A stretch of DNA of 18,780 bases, from positions 1 to 18,780 of the forward strand of contig CAAECY010000041.1 in the NCBI GenBank assembly GCA_900754475.1. Direction: 5' to 3'. The position numbers and the translations under genes are program-made. Positions 13,601-18,780 of this stretch are shown here, one piece after another (position 1 is the first letter of the stretch; each line of letters starts with the position of its first letter). The DNA is from an uncultured Sutterella sp. Lineage in GTDB: Bacteria > Pseudomonadota > Gammaproteobacteria > Burkholderiales > Burkholderiaceae_F. A model generated the notes under the pieces. It saw only the letters and a list, made by a program, of their open reading frames with translations, did no database searches and had not been told where the DNA came from.

Positions 13601-13633
13601 AAAAGGGCCGCCCGACGGGATTGTCGGACGGCC
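13601..13633 (-). terminator. Intrinsic terminator of the C69 dipeptidase gene
   Basis: GGCCGCCCGAC (13606-13616) pairs with GTCGGACGGCC (13623-13633), 11 pairs with one wobble. AAAA at 13601-13604 gives the T-run on the - strand. It stands back to back with the + strand terminator at 13560. Confidence 0.8.
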
Positions 13634-13672
13634 TTCGTCTTTTCAATGCGTCTTCTCAATGACGGACGTTTC

Positions 13673-15424
13673 TCAGGCGACGAACGTCACGGGAATCATC
13701 GCAACGAACCGTTGATGGTCGATGACGCCGCGCAGGTACGTGTCGGCCGTGACGCCCGCAATGCCGAACTTCGCCGCGTCGTGTGCGCGGAAGGTGAAGA
13801 CCCATTCCGCGCCCGCGGGCGTTTCGATGCGCTGCATCGCGAGGGGCGCGGCGGGTTCGTTGACGCCCGGCTTCGACGTGGAGAAACCGACGCTCCAGAG
13901 AATCGACTTTGCGTCGGGAACGCGCATCGCCATGCCCGCGGGGACCTTCAGGGTGAGTTTCACCGTGGCCTCTTCGTCCGAGACGCTGAGGTCGTTCTGA
14001 CTCGCATGCGCCTCAAGGCAATTGATGTCGGCAAGGATCGTGCGGTAGCGGCGGTCCGCTTCGGCGCACATTTCGCACGTGAAGCGCCCGAGCGCCGCGC
14101 GCTTCGTTTCCGCGTCCATCCCGGGGAGTTCGGCGCGCAACTTCCCGAGCTCTTCGCGGAAGTACGCTTCGAGCGCGTCGCGCTCGGCATGGACGCCCGC
14201 AAAGAGACCGCGGTTGAAGTTCACGAGTTCGCCCAGAACGGCGTAGGTCCAGTAGCTACGCGAGAAGTCGAGCGAAATGCTTTCGGGGCGCACCGCGAAG
14301 TGTTCCTTGCGGGCGGTTTCGAGGTCCATCCACTGATACCCTTCGGGAATCGCCCCCGCCATCGGGAACCAGGGGACATAAACGCCCGTATCCTGATAGC
14401 TCGAGCACCGCCACATGACCGTTTCAAGCGGGTCTTCGGCGATGTTTGCGACCCAGCTCTCGCGGGTGTGCGAGCGGGAAATGTCGACGGCGCTCACGTG
14501 GAAGGCGTCCGCGCGCCCGTCGCCGCGCGTGGCGTAGGTTTCGGGATTCGTGATGCGAAGAACGCGCATGACATCCTGCACGCCCATGGGTTCCTTCGGG
14601 GAGAGAAGTTCGGGGTAATGGAGTTCGTCCGCGCACCAGACCCCTGCAATGTCGAGCCAGCCGAGACGCATGCGGTGCGACTTCGTCGGCGCGTGACGGT
14701 TTTCGTCGCTCTGGTAGGCGGCCGCAAAGTCGAAGTCGCCGTAGTCGCCCGGGGTCTTCGGGGTGTAGCGGCCCGTTTGGATGGCGTACTCGATCAGGTC
14801 GTCGCTCGCGATCACGTTTTCTTTGTCGTTTAGGTCGACGTGACGGATGGCGAGCATATTCGAGATGAGCATCACCTTGTCGTCGGGGACGCGCTTTGCG
14901 ACGAAGTGGTGGCCCTTGACGATGTTGATGCACCAGGCTTCGTCTTTGTTCGCGACCGTGTAGTTGCGCGCCGGGCTCCAGTAGCCGTATTCCTCGACGA
15001 GCGCCTTGCAGATCATGACGGCTTCGCGCGGCGTGCGGGCGCGTTCGGCCATGAGACGGCGAACGAGGAAGCCCACGCCCCCGTCCTTGAGGGCGAGGCT
15101 CGACTCGTCTTCGAGGTCGCCGTCAAAGCTCGTGCCGCCGCCGTTCGAGCAGATGACGAGGCCCGCTTCGTTGGCGAAGCCCTGGTCGAAGGACGAGCCG
15201 TTGCCCGGCTGGAGCATGTTCGACCAGTAGGTCGCGAGCGTTTCGCTGGCCTGCGGGACGGCGGCTCGACCGGGTTCGGCCGTTACCGTTTCGCCCGGAG
15301 CGTGGTGCCCGGCCGGGCAGTAGAACTGTTGGTGCAGCGTGCGGCCGCCCGCGTCTTCGTTGTGGCCGACGATGACGCGACCGGTCTTGGAAACGTTCTT
15401 CCCGACAATGACGGTGGTGCACAT
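13673..15424 (-). CDS. Peptidase family C69 dipeptidase (PepD-type)
   Basis: A 583-residue N-terminal-nucleophile dipeptidase of family C69. C2 follows the initiator Met directly (MCTTVIVGK), so the catalytic Cys is freed by Met removal without a propeptide or signal peptide, indicating a cytoplasmic enzyme. Family marks are GHNEDAGGR (residues 20-28), FANEAGLVICSNGG (around 83-96), the aromatic NYTVANKDEAWCINIV and the H-rich central region before SRSHTRESWVANIA. The length is above the ~470 of Lactobacillus PepD: the extra C-terminal part (from about 490) reads as a beta-sandwich-like domain, TVKLTLKVP to VFTFRAHDA. AAGGAG lies about 11 bases before the ATG. It cleaves a broad range of dipeptides (family knowledge) and fits with the M20 enzyme as a peptide-salvage pair. 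Confidence 0.92.
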   Translation of the reverse strand: MCTTVIVGKNVSKTGRVIVGHNEDAGGRTLHQQFYCPAGHHAPGETVTAEPGRAAVPQASETLATYWSNMLQPGNGSSFDQGFANEAGLVICSNGGGTSFDGDLEDESSLALKDGGVGFLVRRLMAERARTPREAVMICKALVEEYGYWSPARNYTVANKDEAWCINIVKGHHFVAKRVPDDKVMLISNMLAIRHVDLNDKENVIASDDLIEYAIQTGRYTPKTPGDYGDFDFAAAYQSDENRHAPTKSHRMRLGWLDIAGVWCADELHYPELLSPKEPMGVQDVMRVLRITNPETYATRGDGRADAFHVSAVDISRSHTRESWVANIAEDPLETVMWRCSSYQDTGVYVPWFPMAGAIPEGYQWMDLETARKEHFAVRPESISLDFSRSYWTYAVLGELVNFNRGLFAGVHAERDALEAYFREELGKLRAELPGMDAETKRAALGRFTCEMCAEADRRYRTILADINCLEAHASQNDLSVSDEEATVKLTLKVPAGMAMRVPDAKSILWSVGFSTSKPGVNEPAAPLAMQRIETPAGAEWVFTFRAHDAAKFGIAGVTADTYLRGVIDHQRFVAMIPVTFVA

Positions 15425-15508
15425 GGGTCTAAGGGCTCCTTTGCGTGGTGGATGTTGGCCGAAGGGTCGGCGCTCCTCAAGCGTTCCATGCTATCGGGAA
15501 TTCGGCGA

Positions 15509-15540
15509 AACGGCTTGAGAGAAAACCCGTTCAAGCCGTT
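15509..15540. promoter_or_regulatory. Perfect 10-bp dyad between C69 and tilS
   Basis: AACGGCTTGA (15509-15518), 12 bases, TCAAGCCGTT (15531-15540). The arms are exact complements and the centre is A-rich. In a divergent control region this suits a dimeric repressor or activator site; the two arms are 22 bases apart centre to centre, that is two helical turns. As RNA it is also a hairpin without a T-run. Confidence 0.45.
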
Positions 15541-15602
15541 CGGTTCGATCGATTCGTCTTCTCGTGCGCCCCGCGTCGCGGCCCGCCGCTCCGCCGTGAA
15601 AA

Positions 15603-15611
15603 TGCGATAAT
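15603..15611 (+). promoter_or_regulatory. Extended -10 for tilS
   Basis: TGC-GATAAT (TGn at 15603-15605, GATAAT at 15606-15611, 5/6) lies 73 bases before the GTG start. No -35 match is present, as is usual for extended -10 promoters. Confidence 0.4.
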
Positions 15612-15683
15612 TCGTCATTCCCGTCGGGGCCCGAACGACGGACGTACGTTGAACCCATTCTTATTGCGCGAAGGATTTCGAGC

Positions 15684-18311
15684 GTGACCACGAAGAAACC
15701 CCTCTGGAAGCCCGACGTCGAGAAGACGTCCGAACCCGCCCGAAAGACTCCCCGGCGAACCCGCAGCACGGAGAAGTCGACCGCGACCGGGACGCCTTCG
15801 TCGCCCGAAAAGAAGCCGAAGAAAGCGGCGACGACGAAAAAAGCCGACGCCGCCCGTACGCCCGCTGCGCCTGTTGCGCCTGCTGAACCCGTGACCGCGA
15901 AGCCGGCGCCGGTCGAAGCGCCCGCGCCCCTTACCGAAGAAGAGCTTGCCGCGGAACTTGCCGCGATGGAGCGCATCACGGCCGAGTGGCAGGCGCTCGA
16001 AGCGCGCGGCGAAATCCCGACCGATCCCGACGTCCCCTTCGTGCCGCCTTTCGTTCCGGCCTTTGCCGAGCGGAAGACGGAGGAGGCGCCCGTCGAACCC
16101 GTCAAGCCTGCCGAACCCGTCGAGGAACCCGCCCCGGAAACCGTTCCGGGATCGAGCAAAGCCGAACCCTCCGCGGCTCCCGAAGCTCTTGAGGCCGTTG
16201 AGGCTCTCGACGCACCCGCGAAGTCCGCCAAGCGCTCTGCCAAGACGGCAAAGACCGCGAAGGCTCCGGCCGACGTCGCCGAAGCGAGCAAGGTTCTCAA
16301 AACCGACGCGACCGACACCGCCCGCGAAGTCGAGGTGCCCGGACTCGTGCCGTCGCCCGACGCGGTGGCTGCGGCCGCCGACGAGGAGGCGCCCGTCTAC
16401 CGGCCGTCTCCCTTCGGCATGCAGCGCTCCCCGGTCGCCGACGACCTGCGCGCCCTCATTGCCGAAGCCGCCAAGGCGCCCAATTCGACGATCGGCAACA
16501 TCGACGACATTGACTTCGAGCATATTCCGCCCTTCGGCTTTTCGTTGCAAAAGCCCGATCCGAGCCTGCCCGCCACGGGGCCCGCAAAGCTTCCCGACCT
16601 CGAGCTCGTCGACAAGGCGATTCGACTCGCGCAGGAAGAAAAGAAATTCAAGCGCCGCGTGCGCGAATTCGAAGCGCGTCGCAACCCGAAAGCAAAGCAA
16701 ACGCCTCTCGCCGCACGGCTTCTCGGACTCGTCCGCGGTGCGCTTGAAGAAGCCGCCGACGAACTCGTCGGGCGCAACACGGAAGAGTTCGTGTTGGTGC
16801 CGCTCAATCCCGTGCGCGTCATCGTGGCGCTTTCGGGCGGGCGCGATTCGATGGCGCTTCTTGACATCGTCGCGCGTCTCTATAAGCAGCGCGACCAGGC
16901 GCTCGTTTCCATGGTGACGGGGGTCTACGTCAATCACGGGCTTTCCCCCAATGCGGACGCCTGGGAGGCGCACTGCCGCGCCGAATGTGAAAAGCGGGGC
17001 CTTCGCTTCGAAGCGCTTCGCGTGCGCGTGAACGCCAAGGGGGACGGGCTCGAGTCCGCCGCCCGCGACGCGCGCTACCGTGCGCTCGTGCGCTTTGCGC
17101 GTTCGTCGGGTCACGACATCATTCTCACGGCGCACCACGAAGACGACCGCATCGAAACGTTCCTCTTGCAGTGGATGCGCGGTGCGGGTCCCGAGGGGCT
17201 TGCCGCCTTCCCGAAGACGCGCGACCTGGGTCGTCCGGGCTCGTTCCCTCTGCAGCCGGGCGAGAACGGCAACGCGAACGTTCCCGTGATTCTCCTTCGT
17301 CCCTGGTGCTCGGTGCTTCGCGCCGACATCGAACGCTACGCGCGGTCGCAGCGCCTCAAGTGGGTCGAAGACGAGTCGAACGACGATCTGCGCTTCTCGC
17401 GCAATCGCGTCCGCCACGAAGTGATTCCGATGCTCGAATCGCTCCGCCCGGGCTTCCGCCATGCTGCGGCGCGCAGCGTCGAACTCATTGCGGAAACGGT
17501 CGACGTGCTTCGAAGCGTTGCCGAGACCGACCTCGAACGGTGCCGCTCGGAAAAGGACCCCCGTGCGCTCAACATCTTCCGCCTGCTTGAACTCATTCCC
17601 GCCCGACAGGCCTGGTGCCTTCGCGCGTGGTTCGCGCAGTGGGGGTTGAAGGCGCCCTCGAAGGCGCGCCTTACGGAAGCGCTTCGCCAGATTCGCGAAA
17701 CGCACAGCGACGACGCGTTTGCGCTGCGACTCGGTCGCAAGGAAGTGCGCCGTTGGGGGAGCGACCTCGTCGTGCGCGACGCCGTGAACGAAAGCCGTAG
17801 CGACCCGGACCGCGACGCGATGCTCGTGTGGACGGGCGACGACATCAACCTCGGCATCTGGGGTGGCACCCTCAAGGTGATCAAATGCAAGGGGACGGAG
17901 CCGGGTGTCTCGCGCCTGCGTCTCGAAGAGGGGCTCCTCGAAGTGCGTTCCCGTCGCGGCGGCGAAAAGCTCAAGCTCTGGGCCAATCGTCCGACGAAGA
18001 CCTTGAAGGCGCTTTACGCCGAAGCGGACATCCCCGCGTTCGACCGCGCGGACCTGCCGCTCATCCGCCTGGACGGCGACGTGATCTTCGCGGCGGGGCT
18101 CGGGATGAACCTCAACGCGACGGACGACCCCGCGACGAACCCCCAGCGTTACCGCTTCGTCTTCGAGCGCGAGTCGATGGTGCTCGGGAAAAACGCCGTC
18201 GGCAATTTCGCCGACCTCTCCGACGAAGAACGCACGCGCCTCGTGCAGGAACTGAAGTCGGAAGCGACGGAACGCCGCAAGAAGACCGCGGCCCTGCGCC
18301 GTCAGGGCTGA
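15684..18311 (+). CDS. tilS: tRNA(Ile)-lysidine synthase with a ~370-residue N-terminal extension
   Basis: An 875-residue protein. The last ~490 residues are a full TilS, which makes lysidine at C34 of tRNA-Ile(CAU) with ATP and lysine. The PP-loop SGGRDS is at 384-389. LTAHHEDDRIETFLLQ, KWVEDESNDDLRFSRNRVRH and a C-terminal GGEKLKL to NATDD domain follow. TilS is usually 430-480 residues and begins at about 375 here. The extra part starts with a Lys/Arg/Thr/Pro tail (1-60), an Ala/Pro/Glu spacer (60-240) with a SAKRSAKTAKTAKA stretch, then a better-conserved-looking segment (245-375, YRPSPFGMQRSP to FKRRVREFEARR). The start is a GTG at 15684 behind AAGGA; the frame is open with normal codon bias throughout. 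Whether the first third is translated is less certain; ATG at 16419 is an alternative start. Confidence 0.9.
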   Translation: MTTKKPLWKPDVEKTSEPARKTPRRTRSTEKSTATGTPSSPEKKPKKAATTKKADAARTPAAPVAPAEPVTAKPAPVEAPAPLTEEELAAELAAMERITAEWQALEARGEIPTDPDVPFVPPFVPAFAERKTEEAPVEPVKPAEPVEEPAPETVPGSSKAEPSAAPEALEAVEALDAPAKSAKRSAKTAKTAKAPADVAEASKVLKTDATDTAREVEVPGLVPSPDAVAAAADEEAPVYRPSPFGMQRSPVADDLRALIAEAAKAPNSTIGNIDDIDFEHIPPFGFSLQKPDPSLPATGPAKLPDLELVDKAIRLAQEEKKFKRRVREFEARRNPKAKQTPLAARLLGLVRGALEEAADELVGRNTEEFVLVPLNPVRVIVALSGGRDSMALLDIVARLYKQRDQALVSMVTGVYVNHGLSPNADAWEAHCRAECEKRGLRFEALRVRVNAKGDGLESAARDARYRALVRFARSSGHDIILTAHHEDDRIETFLLQWMRGAGPEGLAAFPKTRDLGRPGSFPLQPGENGNANVPVILLRPWCSVLRADIERYARSQRLKWVEDESNDDLRFSRNRVRHEVIPMLESLRPGFRHAAARSVELIAETVDVLRSVAETDLERCRSEKDPRALNIFRLLELIPARQAWCLRAWFAQWGLKAPSKARLTEALRQIRETHSDDAFALRLGRKEVRRWGSDLVVRDAVNESRSDPDRDAMLVWTGDDINLGIWGGTLKVIKCKGTEPGVSRLRLEEGLLEVRSRRGGEKLKLWANRPTKTLKALYAEADIPAFDRADLPLIRLDGDVIFAAGLGMNLNATDDPATNPQRYRFVFERESMVLGKNAVGNFADLSDEERTRLVQELKSEATERRKKTAALRRQG

Positions 18312-18341
18312 TACGCCGACGCACTGCGATCCGTCCAACCT

Positions 18342-18380
18342 CGTCGCCCGCCCGAAACTTCCGGCGGGCGACGTCGTTTT
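18342..18380 (+). terminator. Intrinsic terminator of tilS
   Basis: CGTCGCCCGCC (18342-18352), 10-base loop, GGCGGGCGACG (18363-18373), perfect 11-bp stem, then TCGTTTT. Confidence 0.78.
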
Positions 18381-18735
18381 GGGGATCGGTGCTCGGTCTC
18401 GGGGGCGTGTCGGCTCCCGATCCGCCGCAAAATTTCATCCGTTCCCGAGACGCGGCACGCGTTCTTGCCTCAAAAGCCCGCTCCGTCCCGTGAACGGGCG
18501 GCGAGTGCGATGCTCGTTTCTGCTCCTTCCCTTGGGCGCTTCGGGGAGGATTTTGAGGGGGCGATGTGCCGCCGAACCCCGGCGGGCCGGGGCTCGGGGC
18601 CCCATTCGTCATCCTGCGTCGTCCTTCGTCGCCCTTTGGCAATCCTCGAAAGTCGGTCGGACCGTTCCCGTATCACGCGGCGAGGCGCGCCTGTGAGTTC
18701 CGGGAACACGCCCTCCGGAGGGTCTTGCGACGGTG
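18381..18735. other. Convergent gap between tilS and the gene at the right edge
   Basis: No credible gene. It holds a GC hairpin, CCGAACCCCGG (18572-18582) with CCGGGGCTCGG (18587-18597) and loop CGGG. A weak - strand terminator candidate is GCCCG 18476-18480 with CGGGC 18495-18499, T-run on - from A-run 18472-18475. Nearest the edge gene is CCCTCCGGAGGG (18711-18722). Confidence 0.4.
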
Positions 18736-18780
18736 TTACGACTGCGGCCCGATCCGCCCCGTACGGATCTCGTCGAGCAC
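18736..18780 (-). CDS. 3' end of a gene running in from the right edge
   Basis: The - strand frame from the window edge reads VLDEIRTGRIGPQS and stops with TAA at 18736-18738; the start lies outside the window. The pattern LDE-x-R-x-G-[KR]-[IL]-G resembles the C-terminus of ribosome-biogenesis GTPases YlqF/RbgA. Fourteen residues are too few to be sure, and a chance frame of this length is possible. If real, it converges on tilS. Confidence 0.35.
   Translation of the reverse strand: MLDEIRTGRIGPQS

Noticed and set aside
15615..18338. Open - strand frame of 907 codons opposite tilS
   Set aside because: TilS motifs are on the + strand. The antisense frame is open because of the codon bias of the G+C-rich sense strand.

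Overview
The window is a G+C-rich stretch of bacterial chromosome with dense, short-spaced genes, strong codon-position bias and good Shine-Dalgarno sites (AGGAGG-like). The gene set is an FMN/FAD periplasmic reductase without its own haem, a C69 dipeptidase, an M20 peptidase, a DcuC-type dicarboxylate carrier and a TilS with a long Ala/Pro/Lys-rich extension. This suggests an anaerobic, amino-acid/organic-acid-using betaproteobacterium of the Sutterellaceae type. That placement is inference from gene style, not from a marker gene. No tRNA, rRNA, transposase, phage gene or CRISPR array was seen.

Left third (1-4110), all + strand: a HAD hydrolase behind a 10-bp-period repeat; a 500-bp gap holding a candidate small RNA; a compact three-gene operon (1420-2934) of small helical proteins that look like diverged tandem paralogs, the third with a regular Cys ladder at its N-terminus; then a coupled pair (3336-4062) of a DUF1828-like protein and a small helical protein. 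Clear terminators bracket both units.

Middle (4110-9400), mostly - strand: an SDR oxidoreductase, an exported chalcone-isomerase-like protein, an EamA/DMT permease, and a secreted FMN/FAD reductase of the fumarate-reductase superfamily whose usual fumarate-binding residues appear absent. Between the permease and the reductase is an 880-bp + strand island with a 49-codon membrane-protein gene (7058-7207) and a candidate ~150-nt RNA with its own promoter-like and terminator sequences.

Right (9700-18780): an M20/peptidase-T-like enzyme with a structured leader, an unrecognised helical protein, and a DcuC-family carrier, all +. A C69 dipeptidase on - follows, divergent from tilS (+) across a 259-bp region with a perfect 10-bp dyad. 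The last 45 bases are the 3' end of a - strand gene converging on tilS. The two peptidases, the dicarboxylate carrier and the periplasmic reductase together fit a peptide- and organic-acid-fed anaerobic lifestyle (inference).

The most unusual items are the ~370-residue extension on TilS, the triplicated unknown operon with its Cys ladder, the 49-residue membrane protein beside a candidate RNA, and the reductase with a substituted active site.
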